Below are positions 1 through 10,294 of a stretch of DNA of 64,000 nt, piece after piece. Both the position numbers and the translations under genes were made by a program. Numbering within the stretch: position 1 is the stretch's first letter; each line of letters opens with the position of its first letter. The notes beneath the pieces are model-generated. The model had not been told where the DNA came from. It was given only the letters and a program-made list of their open reading frames with translations, and made no database searches. The stretch is from Emiliania huxleyi CCMP1516. Lineage: Eukaryota > Haptophyta > Isochrysidales > Noelaerhabdaceae. Location of the stretch: NCBI RefSeq assembly GCF_000372725.1, contig NW_005197648.1:363342-427341 (forward strand). The letters are read 5' to 3'.

Positions 1-352
1 TTCTCGCCTCTCGGCTCGTGCGTCGTGAACCCTCGTGTGGGGCTCGGGGAGAGGGGGAGTAGTCAAGCAGGTGCGTGGGGGGTGGGCGGGAGGGGGCCTG
101 GGAGCATTTTTTCGCATTTCCGAGGCAAGCGTGGGCCGTGATGGGCCCCTCCCGGCCTCTCTCTCACGCAGGTTATATACCTGGGCCAAGGAGACCGCTC
201 ACTCCGGTCCGCACGCGGTTTTACCCAGTACGCTCTGTGTACGCTCTTGTAGCTTGTACGCGCTGTGTGTCGCTCTGTGTACGGGGATGATCATGAATCG
301 TGAATGGCTAAAACTTCAAAAAGAGTTCATTACGTTGCATGTGTGACAACAG
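1..352. other. Leading stretch, no gene seen
   Basis: Short open frames only, none with a recognisable domain. It lies downstream of the seipin stop, so it probably contains that gene's 3' UTR. Confidence 0.4.
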
Positions 353-1679
353 CTAATCTGATTTCGAACTGCCGGCGATGGGCGGAACGGGGCGGCACCT
401 ACTGTCCGGCGCCGCTCTCGACGGCTGGAACTGTTGGTATTGTTGGTCCTCGTCTTGCGCTCGCCTACAGCCGGAGTGGCGGAGGCGCCTCGTCATGGCA
501 GGTGCTAGGCCGGTGTCGCGCACCGGCGCGCGCACGCACAGCCGGTCCCGCAGCTCGAAGACGAGCACGACGAGCCAGTACCTGCGACGAGGGGCGGCAC
601 CAGTGGCGTGCACGGCCTCCGGTGCGGTAGACGTATGGCGGCTAACGGGGCGACGGCTCGGCGTGCACATGAGCATCAGCAGCGTGACTCCGACCGCGGC
701 GGTGGTGAAGAACCAAGTGTGCATGAGCGCCGCAACCACGCCAAAGGAGGTGCGGAGGTGGAGCGTCGCACTGTAGACCTGCGGGCGGCGGGCGGCGACC
801 GTCATCCCCTCGCGGCCGACAACCCTCCGCAGCCACAGCCCTCGCGGCCACGGCCCTCGCAGCCAGCCCTCGCGGCCAGCCCTCGCCCAAGCCGTGCGCC
901 CTCTCGCCGCCCTCGTCCCTGCCTGCCCGCCTCCCGACTCGCCGGGGGCTCGCCCTCCTGCAGCGAGCACGAGGAGAGCGCCACGCGCATCTCGAGCACC
1001 GGATGGTCCCGCCTGTAGGGACAGGCTCCGAGAAGGCTCCCCGATGGCTCCACGGAGCGCACAGCGCCGGCCGGTCGCGCCGGTTGTGCAGCTCGTCGGC
1101 GAGCGGCGCGCAGTGCGTCTGCTTCTCCTCGAGCAGGCCGAGCACAAGAGGCAGCATGAAGAACAGGTTGCCGAGCCACCGCACCTGCGGCGAGCGGTAC
1201 CGGAGCACAAACGGGCGCGCCGACGCAAAGAGCATCGCCGGCGGCGCCGGCGGTGTCGCAGCTTGCACCGCATCGAGGGCAGTGACAGGCGGGCCGTCGG
1301 CGGCGGCTTCGCCGCTGTCGCCGCCGTACAGCGAGAGCTCCGCCAGGAATGTCCCGACCTCCACGTTTGGCGGCGACTCTGGCAGCTCGAGGCAGAGCCG
1401 CGCCATGTACTTGTAGCCGGGAGCGAGCGGTGGTGCCGCCGCGGCCACCCGCCCTCCCGCATCCGAGGGCGCGAGCCGCGCGGCTGCCACACGGCGCGTG
1501 ACGTTTGGCGGATCGCAGAGGCCAAAGTGAAGTGGATAGTTGAGCTCCGCTTCCGGCACAGCGGCGGCGTAGATGGCCGAGTAGACGACGGTGGAGAGCA
1601 CGAAAGAAGCGACAATGTGCGCCACGCCCCTCAGCGTGAGGCCCAGGCTGGTGGTAGCGGCGGCCCGCAGGCGAAGCAT
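353..1679 (-). CDS. BSCL2: Seipin-like lipid-droplet assembly protein
   Basis: Seipin is an ER membrane protein that forms oligomeric rings at ER-lipid droplet contacts and controls droplet formation. Three exons give a continuous 374-aa frame: 1679-1063, 1012-931 and 778-353. Seen: a first hydrophobic segment (residues about 19-41), the family core ELPESPPN (98-105) followed by a beta-rich stretch, a YRSP motif, and after the second intron a VYSATLHLRTSFG strand leading into a second hydrophobic segment (about 246-271). The two-TM layout with a lumenal core is that of the family. Intron 1 (50 bp) is GT-AG; intron 2 (152 bp) is GC-AG. The 100-residue tail after the second TM is low-complexity and may be wrong if another intron exists. 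The family call is strong; the last exon boundary is inferred. Confidence 0.82.
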
Positions 1680-2681
1680 TCCCGATGATCAAAGAAACAA
1701 CAAGAGTTTACCTTGCGTTCTCTGTGTTCGTGCGTCGCCCATCTCTCCTGAAGATGACTAATCTATTTATCCCTTGGCATTCTGTTTTTTTTTTCTTTCC
1801 CTGTCTCCCTAAGCTAAAATTTAAATCCCTGTGTGGTGGCGGCGTGCCGTCCTCCCATCCCTCCCTTGGTTGTGTGTTTTCTTTCTTTCTTTAAAATTAG
1901 GTCGTACCAGGACAAAATAAAATGAAAAAAGAAAGACGCTGGCCCAGAAGATCGGCCCGCGAGGTGGGGTGCTTGCTAGACCCGGTCGCAGTTCTCTTGC
2001 TCCAAGTGCTCCAGCTGCTTGCGCTTCGGCGGTTAGTGGTGCACTGCATGTCATGTGCATGAACATGTGCATGTGCATGTGCTTGTGCATGCACATGCAC
2101 ATGTACATGTGCACGCCGTGCGAGATCCGAGATAAACGACAAAAACCGAAGAAACCCTTTCGGGAACAAATTCGGCCAAATTGGCGGCGGGCTTGGCGCG
2201 GCAAGCGCAGCGTGGGTCAAGCTTCGACCCGCGTGCGCACGTCCAGTGCTAGGCTGCATCTCCTCCAAAGGGGATTCTGCCATGTTGTTGCCGTGCTGGC
2301 TAGCGCTAGCACGAGACGCAGCTGCTGGCATCACCGCCGGCAGCATTGCGCCTGCAGGTGCGAGCGCGGCGAGGAGATGGGTGTGCGCCCCGGCCATGCT
2401 TGCCGAATGTCGGCAGCCTTAACGTGGTCAGCCTCTGCGCTCCGCGCACCACGGCCCGGCAACTTGTACGTGCCAAAACGACGAAGATTTGGGTTGAGTT
2501 CCGTCGGCCGCAGCGCCGATGTGGTGACCCAGTGTGACGTTTCCGGCGTGCCAGCAATAGTTTGCTCACAGACCGACGCGCAGAAGTTAGTACAAGTTGT
2601 TACTAAGCAACAACACCTGGGAAAATATGCCACCTAGGAGGAACGACTACAGAGGATTAATTGAGCACTTGAGCACCAGAT

Positions 2682-2749
2682 AGGGTCGATTCCGCATGGT
2701 ACGGGACCCCTCGATCGTCTCGCCCTCCCTCACTGGTATGTTCATTGGG
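2682..2749 (+). repeat. Dispersed ~68-bp repeat, copy 1
   Basis: Nearly identical, in inverted orientation, to 47627-47693 just upstream of the U2SURP gene. Shared landmarks are GGGTCGATTCCGCATGG, GGTACGGGACCCCTCGA and CGCCCTCCCTCACTGGT. Family unknown. Confidence 0.75.
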
Positions 2750-3024
2750 GGGGGTCATAGAGGATTAATTAGTTTGCCAACAACAACCCCCTTTTTCTTA
2801 GTTAGTTTTGTTTGAGAGATGCCGCGGAGAGTCAGCAGACAGCGATGTGAGGAGCTTCCAGCCGGAGGATTGAATTCTTCTTTTCGGGTTTCTTGTTTTT
2901 TAATCCTTACCTTTTAGTTTAGATAGTCTTGACTCTTGAGTCTTGTGAGCTTTGTGTGTGTGTGTCTGTGTGTGTGTCGCATGGTGTGCGTGTCGCTCGA
3001 GCGTGTCGTCGTCTTCTGTCTCGC

Positions 3025-3070
3025 GTCCACCCATACCGCGCTGGTGTCCAGTCCGAGCCAGGCTCTCCCC
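3025..3070 (+). repeat. Dispersed ~45-bp repeat, copy 1
   Basis: The segment with CACCCATACCGCG and GTGTCCAGTCCGAGCC recurs in the same orientation at 41050-41095. Both copies follow a TGTGTCTGTGTGT-rich stretch, so the shared unit may be longer. Confidence 0.65.
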
Positions 3071-3739
3071 GGCTGGAGGAGAACTCCCGGGGGGGGGGGG
3101 GGGGGCAGGCGCCAGAGCTGCCGCGTTGCATGCACATGTACATGTACATGTAGCGGCAGCGCCGCAGGCGCTAGAGGCGCCGCAGGCGCCTTCGGGCTAG
3201 ACGGCCCCGTGTGGCCCCGTGTGGATCCCTGAAGCTCTCGCACGGGACCAGGGCGTCGGGCTGGGGTGCAGGAGAGGCAGCAGGACAGCAGGCTCGCGGA
3301 TGTAAGCGCCAGTATTGAGTCTGTCATTTTTGGCACTGTATTCCACGGTTTTGCCTCCTGACTCTTAGCACTCACGGCACTCCTTAGCCGTGCGGGCCGC
3401 ACCGAGACATAGTAGAATGAGCGACGGGTTGACGTTCGGTCACGCAGGAAGCTCGTCCACCCCATCTCTTTGCTCGCATGTGCAACATTCGCACGGCGTC
3501 CGCTCCGGCCTCCAAGGTGCAGCACGGCGCGCGGATTCCGTCTCGATGCGCTCTGCCCGTTCATGCAGTCCGACGCTCCGACCAGAATCACTTAGACCTC
3601 TCGTCGTGCAAGAACGCAGCGGTCTTGGAGCTTCCCCCTCCCGTTCTTGCCGCATCCCATCCCGTGGCGACGCGCTGTGGCATCGAGCCGTACTCGCCGC
3701 GCCGCCGCGTAGGTACGCTGGACCGATTGACCCCAGGCG

Positions 3740-4435
3740 CAGTTATTGTTATGGTGTTATGGCTCTCGGGGCATAGCAGCCCACAACATGTTATGGGCTG
3801 CTATGAGAGAGCCGTCCCGGATCCACGGTGTTATGGCCCGAGACGCAAGCGAGGCCACACCGAACTGCTCGCCGCTGGAATTTTCGCTTCGCGCGCTGCC
3901 GCGCACGAGTAAATAAAAACGGACACCTCTACTGTGAGATGGGTAAAAAGGAACAGGTCCCGCGCGCGAGGTTCGGTCGGCATCGATCGCCAAATATTTT
4001 CTCTTTTGCCCTCAAGTTAAATTCAATAACATCAACCTGCCTCCTGAGCTGAACATCTTCATCCGGTAGGCCATGGTTGGCTGGTGGCAGCAGCGGGGCG
4101 CGGGGCGGGCGCTCCGAAAGAAGAATTTTACAATTTCCGAAAGAAGAATTTACCGGCGAACGCCGGGATACGCGCGGCGGGGCTCCAAACGAAAAATCCG
4201 TGGGACACATAACAGCTGTTATGAGGTTGTTATGCTGGCTGTCATAACAACCAGTGGGATGTGTTATGAGTGTTATGAGGTGTTATGAGGTGTTATGAGG
4301 TGTTATGGTAGGGTGTGCATAACAGCCATAACAGCGATGGATGTGTTATGAGGTGTTATGGGGTGGGGTGTTATGAGCAGCCAGCCATAACAGCCATAAC
4401 AGAACACCTGTTATGGCCGCTCCCATAACCTTGAC
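3740..4435. repeat. TGTTATG / CATAACA cluster
   Basis: About twenty copies of TGTTATG or its complement CATAACA, in both orientations, concentrated at 4205-4430 and 3748-3840. Part is a direct run of GAGGTGTTAT units (about 4262-4310); part is inverted, for example ATAACAGCTGTTAT. An imperfect 53-bp palindrome centred on CATG (3761-3813) belongs to the same cluster. It lies upstream of the glycosyltransferase gene. Confidence 0.75.
3761..3813. repeat. Imperfect 53-bp palindrome
   Basis: Arms GGCTCTC..CATAGCAGCCCA and its complement meet at AACATGTT; only a few positions fail to pair. No gene lies here. Confidence 0.75.
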
Positions 4436-4661
4436 TGTGGGGTCAAGACCGAGACCAAGCAGCGGCCAGCGCTTCGAAGCATCAAGACGCTGTGCTTGCT
4501 GCCTCATGACGGCCACCAAGTCGCACAGCGCCATCCACAACCCGATCCGCGTATATGCGTGTGTGCCCTGTGAGAGCTTGACTGACTGACCGACTGACTG
4601 ACTGTTGACCGGCTGTCCGATAGCGATTTGTTTTAGCTTATTTGGGACGGGATTGCGTAAT

Positions 4662-5969
4662 ATGAAGCACCCGTATGACGCCCGCAGAGCCTCCGCGTGC
4701 CTCGAGTCGCGCGGCGGCGGGCTGCCATCGGCATCGAGCACCTTTGACATCACATGTCTTGCGGCGAGCGTGCGTGGTCCAGAGATTGCTTACGCAAAGG
4801 TCGTCTTGTGCATGCTACCATGTGTCCAGCATTTCCTCGCGGCATGGGGCGAGCGCAACATGCAGGGCGACAATTTGTGGAGCCGACCGATCGCGGCCGA
4901 TTTCTCGAAGCGACACGGCCCGACCCACCCGCTGCTGCTGTCGTTCCACAACGAATTGACCCTCTCCTGGGCGGGTAACGTGTACACAAAGGGCCGTTAC
5001 GGTGTGCACTATGCAAAGGGGCGCAACGTCACGGCCTCTAAGTGGGTGGCGCTCGAGTATAGCATGCCTTACCTTAAGGCAGACCGCGATGCAGTCCGTG
5101 CTCTCGGCCACGCGGCGGAGCAGCGCACGCGAGTCTCGGTGCTAACCATCGCCGACTACTACCTCCCAGCGAGCCGCTCTATCCTTGACCACGAGGGCCT
5201 CGCATGCTACTTCACCACGAACCCGACGCCCGAGCCGCACCCTCGGCTCTCGCCCTACCCGCGCGCCGTCTTCCGCGCCGACGTGTGGGAGCAAGCGCTT
5301 TCGGCTGCGCCTCGCGCCGGGTGGCAGCCGTGGGGCTGGCAGCGAGCGACGCGTCCGAGGCCGCGGCAGCTCATGTGCCACGAGGGCCCGAATGACGCGA
5401 GGCTGGGCAACCCGCCCCGAACCGTAAGGCTTCGTTCGCTCACGCGCAACGGCTTTCGGTGCACGGCGGGCCGCCTCAGCGCGGAGGCTTACGCGACGGC
5501 ACTCCGCAGCTCCCGCGCCGTCTTTGCGCCGAGGGGGTCCGGCGAGGCGGAGCACAAGTTTTGGGAGGCGGCCCTCGCCAACGCTGTCATTCTGACCGAC
5601 ATAGCACCCTCCCAAGTGCTGCTGCTCACCGGCCTGCGCGTGGTCATGCTCGGCCACGGGGCCTGGGAGGGGCTCACGCCTGCGACCCTCGACGCCCTCC
5701 TCGCAGTCGTGGAGGCGCGGCACAGGCAGTACGACGCGATGCGCGCATTCTTTCCTCAGTGGATGTACCGACTGCACACCGGCACGGCGGCCAGCGACCG
5801 GGACCACTCTGGCCGACAGCTGGCGCCACCTCTCATCGTCAACGGGTCCGCCGACCTAGCGCTTCTGACCGCGCGTCGCCCGGGCGGCGCCCTGGGGGCT
5901 CGACGGCCTCCCGGGGGCGACGGAGGTGCTCTGGGGGGGGATCCCCCCAGCCAAGGGGGTCCGGTTTGA
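4662..5969 (+). CDS. Exostosin/GT47-like glycosyltransferase
   Basis: Probable Golgi glycosyltransferase using a nucleotide sugar. The first ATG is at 4662 (435 aa); the frame is open a little further upstream. Seen: a hydrophobic stretch near residues 45-62 that could be a signal anchor, a central region with SFHNELTL, YGVHYAKG and LTIADYYLP, and a C-terminal block RAVFAPRGSGEAEHKFWEA (about 285-303) followed by LANAVILTD. That SxxxxPRGxGEAxxxFWEAL..G.. pattern is the nucleotide-sugar-binding region of exostosin-like (GT47) and related transferases. The tail after about residue 400 is Gly/Arg/Pro-rich, reads through a CTCTGGGGGG palindrome, and is probably not conserved. Donor and acceptor sugars cannot be told. 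An upstream exon is possible because the N-terminus is weak. Confidence 0.65.
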   Translation: MKHPYDARRASACLESRGGGLPSASSTFDITCLAASVRGPEIAYAKVVLCMLPCVQHFLAAWGERNMQGDNLWSRPIAADFSKRHGPTHPLLLSFHNELTLSWAGNVYTKGRYGVHYAKGRNVTASKWVALEYSMPYLKADRDAVRALGHAAEQRTRVSVLTIADYYLPASRSILDHEGLACYFTTNPTPEPHPRLSPYPRAVFRADVWEQALSAAPRAGWQPWGWQRATRPRPRQLMCHEGPNDARLGNPPRTVRLRSLTRNGFRCTAGRLSAEAYATALRSSRAVFAPRGSGEAEHKFWEAALANAVILTDIAPSQVLLLTGLRVVMLGHGAWEGLTPATLDALLAVVEARHRQYDAMRAFFPQWMYRLHTGTAASDRDHSGRQLAPPLIVNGSADLALLTARRPGGALGARRPPGGDGGALGGDPPSQGGPV

Positions 5970-6199
5970 CTGGTTTTCGGTGTATGAATATGTAGTTTGT
6001 GGCTCTTACCACTTGCCCTTACGAACATACGTCATACCCAAAGGCAAAGCGCGAAGCCGAAAAGCGCGAAGGTGGACTGCTGTGTGTGTGTTGATTTTCA
6101 AGCGATTTTAGTCGATAAGAAGGCTCTAGAAAAAGAAAACGAACACCTATGCGAAAAAGAGAGAAATATGCTCCGATTTTTCTCCTCACTCACGGCTTG

Positions 6200-6640
6200 A
6201 TGAAGCGGCCTCGGATGTTGCTCGTTCTGTTAGTGGCGTCGGCGGCGGCACGGCCGCTGCCGGTCACTCTGCCAGACTTTGCCGAGTACTGCGTATCCTC
6301 GCGCTGGGGATTCTCCTGTTTCGCCGACGGCGCTGCTGCCGGCGGCCGCGCCGCCACTCGTCTCGTAGGGCCCGCCAAGCTGCTTGTGGTGGGGTCGGTG
6401 CTGGGCACCGTCGGCGCGGCGATAGTCGCGGACGTGTGCGACCTGCCGCGCGCCGTGCGACGAGGCGAGCTCGTTCAGGCGACCCTGCCAGGCGCCGTGC
6501 AGCCACCCCGTCAGAGAGGGGAGGCTGCGAGAGGGAAGGCGGGACGGGCGGCGGCGGCTAGGGGACGCGGTGCGCGTTCGGATGGCGATCCCGAGACAAT
6601 ATGGGTCGAGGCGATCGCCTCCAGGAGTGACTTTCTCTGA
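6200..6640 (+). CDS. Small secreted or membrane protein, unrecognised
   Basis: The start at 6200 gives 146 aa with a classic signal-peptide-like N-terminus (MKRPRMLLVLLVASAAARPL), better than the in-frame ATG at 6149. A second hydrophobic segment (LLVVGSVLGTVGAAIVADV) lies near residues 58-76. The middle is Arg/Ala-rich and may be unspliced intron; the last residues (ETIWVEAIASRSDFL) look coding. I do not recognise a family. Confidence 0.35.
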   Translation: MKRPRMLLVLLVASAAARPLPVTLPDFAEYCVSSRWGFSCFADGAAAGGRAATRLVGPAKLLVVGSVLGTVGAAIVADVCDLPRAVRRGELVQATLPGAVQPPRQRGEAARGKAGRAAAARGRGARSDGDPETIWVEAIASRSDFL

Positions 6641-8570
6641 CGCCGGGAGAGGGAGGCCAGGAGACTGGGGCAGCCGGGGCCTCGTGCGGGCAGGTTAGTG
6701 GGGGGGCGCAGAGACTGATGCACCAAATGCAGGCTGGGGGACCAGCTGGAGCATCCGAGTCTGCTGCCGCTCCCTCGAGGCCGCTCCATATCGGCAGAGT
6801 GTTGCCATCCGTGCGCTACCTCTAGCTGGACAGCATGCTAGACAGGGCCGCCGATTTCACCCGTCTTCTCTGACTTCTGTTCCCGTGTAGTTCGGTCGTG
6901 GTATATCTGTATGACGTATGCGATCCGTATAGTTCTGGCTAAACGAGAACAACGCAGGGCCTCGTGAGAGCGACGACACAGAGGAACTTCCTGGTTGCAC
7001 TGGTTCGGCACTGGGGCACAAGTCGAGAATCGTCTTTTGTCGCATTTCAAAACCATTTCGCACTGACACGCGCGCGCCGCGCGACCCGCGTCGCTCCGCG
7101 AGGGCATGAGCCTTCCGCGATTCGAACCCGCAGCCAAAAGCTGCTCGCTCGAACCGCGGCCGACTCTGCCACCGCGGCCGCAGCTGCTGAGCACTTCAGA
7201 AGACTGGTGCCTCATATGCTCTGAGGTCACAGTATGGGTTCGGTAGCGCCGCTAGTGGAGCTTTGGCTCTGGGCTTTTGGCTACCTTTTGGCGTCGGCAC
7301 GACCGCGGTGGGCGCCCTGTAGGTCGCCAAACCAAACCGCGCCGGTCTAGCCATGCCCGCATAGTGGACGTTGACGGGCCCGGTCAGTTCCGCGCAATCT
7401 CGTCGCCCGGATCAGCTGCGCCGCGCCACTCTCGACGGCCTCTCGAGCGGAGTCGGCGCACACGCGGCACGGCGAAGGAGGGCGCGATCCGCCGCCGGTT
7501 CTTCGGCCGTCTGCCTCGGCGCACGACCCGCGGGGCACGTGCGCGCCTCGAGAAGCTCCGCCGCCCCGCCCGGCGCTGCCCACCCGCCTTCGGTGGCACC
7601 CGCCGACAGCAGCCGCTCGTCGCGCCGGGTGCGGCTGCTCGGCGACGTCGAGCGTGGTGCCCGACGGCTCAGGAGCCTTCTACCATCGACCACTACCACG
7701 GCTGCCACCGTCGGCGCCTTCGCTCGAGCTCTCCGAGGCCGCGTTCTGACCTCGTGCCGCGGCTGTCGTCGCTGCAGCAGCGACGAGGGCCGCGGCAAGG
7801 GGTGCAGCGGCGACGGGCGGGGTGGAGAGGCGCGGCCAGGCTACCGGACCGTTGCCCACGCCCACCGCGCCGGGCCCCTTCACCCGGAGGCGGCTTGCGG
7901 CAGTTACCCATGTCTCCGTGCGACCCGCTTGGGTAAAGCCGTGCTGGCCCCCCCACACGCGTCGTTCTGTGAGATTCCCGACTTTTAGTGTGTACCGCGA
8001 GCAGACGCGCGGTGCGTGTACCAAAGTTAGTGGGCCATTTTGAATGGTTGAAATAGGCCTTCCTCCGGTGGGTCGCCCTGGCGCTGCGCGGCACGCCCGG
8101 CGGGGTCGTTGACGTGTGTGAAAAGTGTTACACCGATGTGTCCGATCGGCACCGTGACAGTGGGTGACACCGTCACCGCGACACTGCGACTTCGTCACTC
8201 TCGCGCGAGGGAGCGACGTCAGCGGACAGCGCGCTCCATAAGCAATTAAATCGGATTAATCGGTGGCCGTTGCCTCTATGTATCGTATCTTGAGGTATGT
8301 GCGCGCTCAATGATATCAGCGCCTTCGACCACCAACAGCCTGCCAACAGCGCGACCCTACGCGGAGCCGCGAGAGGCGCGAGCGGTGCGACATACTACAC
8401 GTCATTAGCATACTATACGTCATTGGGTGAACAAAAGATAGGAAGAATTAAATCAGATAAGAAAAAGCAGGGGAAAGTGGAAAGTGATTAATGAGCGAAG
8501 CGCAGCCAAAGTTGGAGGCCTGAGCGGGGTAGGGGCCCCGCCAGAGCCGGAAACTTTAGGCGGAGCGAGC
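6641..8570. other. Gene-free or unresolved stretch
   Basis: Overlapping Arg/Ala-rich frames on both strands at 7280-8200 show no domain; one plus-strand frame contains a helical-looking stretch (RVRLLGDVERGARRLRSLL) that could be an exon. A tRNA-promoter-like pair of boxes lies at about 7115-7180 on the minus strand but does not fold as a tRNA. AT-rich sequence at 8240-8480 holds nothing recognisable. Confidence 0.4.
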
Positions 8571-8945
8571 GCCAAACGGCTATTGCTCTCCACTACTACC
8601 GCGAAATTGCCGGCCGGCGCTTCGCGCCGGCCAGCCTCGCGGCGCTGCGCGCCGCCTGTAGAGTGCGTGGGGGGCTAGAGCGCCAAACGGCTATTGCTCT
8701 CCACTACTACCGCGAAATTGCCGGCCGGCGCTTCGCGCCGGCCAGCCTCGCGGCGCTGCGCGCCGCCTGTAGAGTGCGTGGGGGGCTAGAGCGCCAAACG
8801 GCTATTGCTCTCCACTACTACCGCGAAATTGCCGGCCGGCGCTTCGCGCCGGCCAGCCTCGCGGCGCTGCGCGCCGCCTGTAGAGTGCGTGGGGGGCTAG
8901 AGCGCCAAACGGCTATTGCTCTCCACTACTACCGCGAAATTGCCG
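8571..8945 (+). repeat. 111-bp minisatellite, 3.4 copies
   Basis: Units begin at 8571, 8682, 8793 and 8904 and look almost identical. The period is 37 codons, so a frame stays open from 8663 to 9181 with a 37-residue repeat (IALHYYREIAGRRFAP...). Each full unit carries a perfect hairpin, GGCCGGCGC-TTC-GCGCCGGCC, and a second GC palindrome (GCGGCGCTGCGCGCCGC). No ATG starts the frame before the repeats, so a protein product is doubtful. Confidence 0.85.
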
Positions 8946-9181
8946 ATGCGATGCGTGCGACTTTGATTGTTGCTTGGCGTGCGGCAACTCGCAGGAGGCG
9001 GACGGCCTTAGTACGGCGGTGGGGTATGATCTGCCTCCCGCGGCGGGAGAGTCCCAAGCCGATAGCAATCGTCGCAGGGAGCGTCACCGCGAGGAGGCAG
9101 CTATTCGAGATCTTCACAGGTGGTGCGTGGGAGGTCGCGTGTGCGCGTGACCGTGGCATACCGTATTTACTAAGTAAATAG

Positions 9182-9448
9182 GGGGGGGGGGGTAAATGTA
9201 GCGGGGGGCCCCGCCGGAGGCAGGTTACTGATACCAATATAGTGTATTTAATATAGCGTGAAAGCGTGATATAGTCCTCGGCGCTCGGGGTCGGGTCTCG
9301 TCTCTCCTCCACTCTCGAGAACTAGAGTACGGATAGACGAGTAAGAGGTACCGTCTCGACGAGACATATTACAATGTCACGAATCGCGCGCGGGCGGCGG
9401 GCGCAGGCCCAGCTACCGCCTCTCTGCGGAGTCTCCGCGGGTCCGCGC
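9182..9448. other. Intergenic stretch
   Basis: A 10-base G run at 9181, then AT-rich sequence; nothing recognised. It is the downstream flank of the EEP gene. Confidence 0.4.
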
Positions 9449-10294
9449 TCACCTGCCCACGAGCCTCGCCAGCACGGGCTGGTGGTCCGAGGCGCCTTCC
9501 TCGAATCCGGAGAGGACGCCGCAGCCCACGCACGCTAGCCGTGCGGTCCGGTAGGCGACGTGGTCGAGCCGCTTGCGCAGAGTGAGGCCTCTTGCGAGAG
9601 GCCAGAGGTGCGTCTCCTTTCGCCGCGGCACCCACTCCGCCAGCGCGTCGCCAAACCCTGCCGCCGCAAGGGTGGCGAGGGCGGCCGACCCGTCCGCCTC
9701 GTTGAAATCGCCGGCGACGAGGTCGGCGTCGGGGCAAGCTCGCATCAGGGAGCGCGCCTCCCCGAGGCGGACAGAGGCGGTCGTTCTCGCGCTGCTGAGG
9801 AGGGCGCCTCCGCTTAGCTCGAGCGGCGGGCGGAGGTGCACGTTGACCACGCGGAGCACCCCCGCTGGCGTGTCGACGGCGCAGGCGAGTGCGGGGAAGA
9901 CGGAACCGGCGACGTCTCCAAAGGATATCGCGCGGCACTCAGCGAGCGGGAAGCGGCTCAGGACGGCACACCCGCCGGCGAGCTGCCTGGTCGGGTGGTG
10001 GTAATGCACGTGCCGGTACTCGAGCGACGCGAGCCGCCGCTCCCACGCCGGGTTGGTCTCCTGCAGCAGCACTATGTCGGCCGAGGCCTGCGTTATGGCG
10101 TCGATGACACGGTCCGCGGCCGCGCCAGCCGCGCCAGAGAACTCAACATTGTAGGTGAGCACGTCGATGCTCGGCTCACCGCGGCTGCCGGTCGCCGGTG
10201 GGAGGAGGCTCCTATCGAACCTGTATGGCAGGAGTGGCGGCCAAAGCTGATAGGCAAGGCTGCTGAGGTCGCTGACGGCGTCGCTAACGCGCAT
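9449..10294 (-). CDS. Endonuclease/exonuclease/phosphatase (EEP) family protein
   Basis: A metal-dependent phosphoesterase of the EEP fold (DNase I / APE1 / sphingomyelinase / inositol-phosphatase superfamily). A single-exon gene of 281 aa carries every active-site motif in order: TYNVEF (47-52, catalytic Asn), LLQET (76-80, metal-binding Glu), NVHLRP (151-156), GDFNEADG (195-202, Asp and Asn), LDHV (243-246, Asp) and SDHQPV (269-274, the Asp-His pair). The ATG at 10294 starts a complete domain and the stop follows the last motif directly, so it is a stand-alone domain with no targeting extension visible. The closest group looks like the bacterial-type EEP hydrolases, including tyrosyl-DNA phosphodiesterase-like and lipid hydrolases; the substrate cannot be assigned. 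Confidence 0.9.
   Translation of the reverse strand: MRVSDAVSDLSSLAYQLWPPLLPYRFDRSLLPPATGSRGEPSIDVLTYNVEFSGAAGAAADRVIDAITQASADIVLLQETNPAWERRLASLEYRHVHYHHPTRQLAGGCAVLSRFPLAECRAISFGDVAGSVFPALACAVDTPAGVLRVVNVHLRPPLELSGGALLSSARTTASVRLGEARSLMRACPDADLVAGDFNEADGSAALATLAAAGFGDALAEWVPRRKETHLWPLARGLTLRKRLDHVAYRTARLACVGCGVLSGFEEGASDHQPVLARLVGR

Larger units (their letters stand above)
1680..3740. other. Gene-free stretch with simple repeats
   Basis: No convincing gene. It holds a CATGTG/CATGCA alternating purine-pyrimidine block (about 2046-2112) and a smaller one (3127-3152), a GT-rich tract (2952-2978), a 17-base G run near 3090, and two short segments repeated elsewhere in the window (2682-2749 and 3025-3070). 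An open frame of 225 codons on the minus strand (2914-3591) has no recognisable domain. Confidence 0.5.

Noticed and set aside
7110-7185. Possible tRNA or tRNA-derived SINE on the minus strand
   Set aside because: A good A box (TGGCAGAGTCG) and B box (GGTTCGAATC) and an anticodon-like stem with loop CTTTTGG are present, but the acceptor arms do not pair, the T stem has two mismatches and there is no variable loop. No second copy in the window supports a SINE.
7277-8198. Protein gene in the 7.3-8.2 kb region
   Set aside because: Frames are open on both strands with similar Arg/Ala/Ser-rich composition; no motif, signal or splice pattern allowed a choice.
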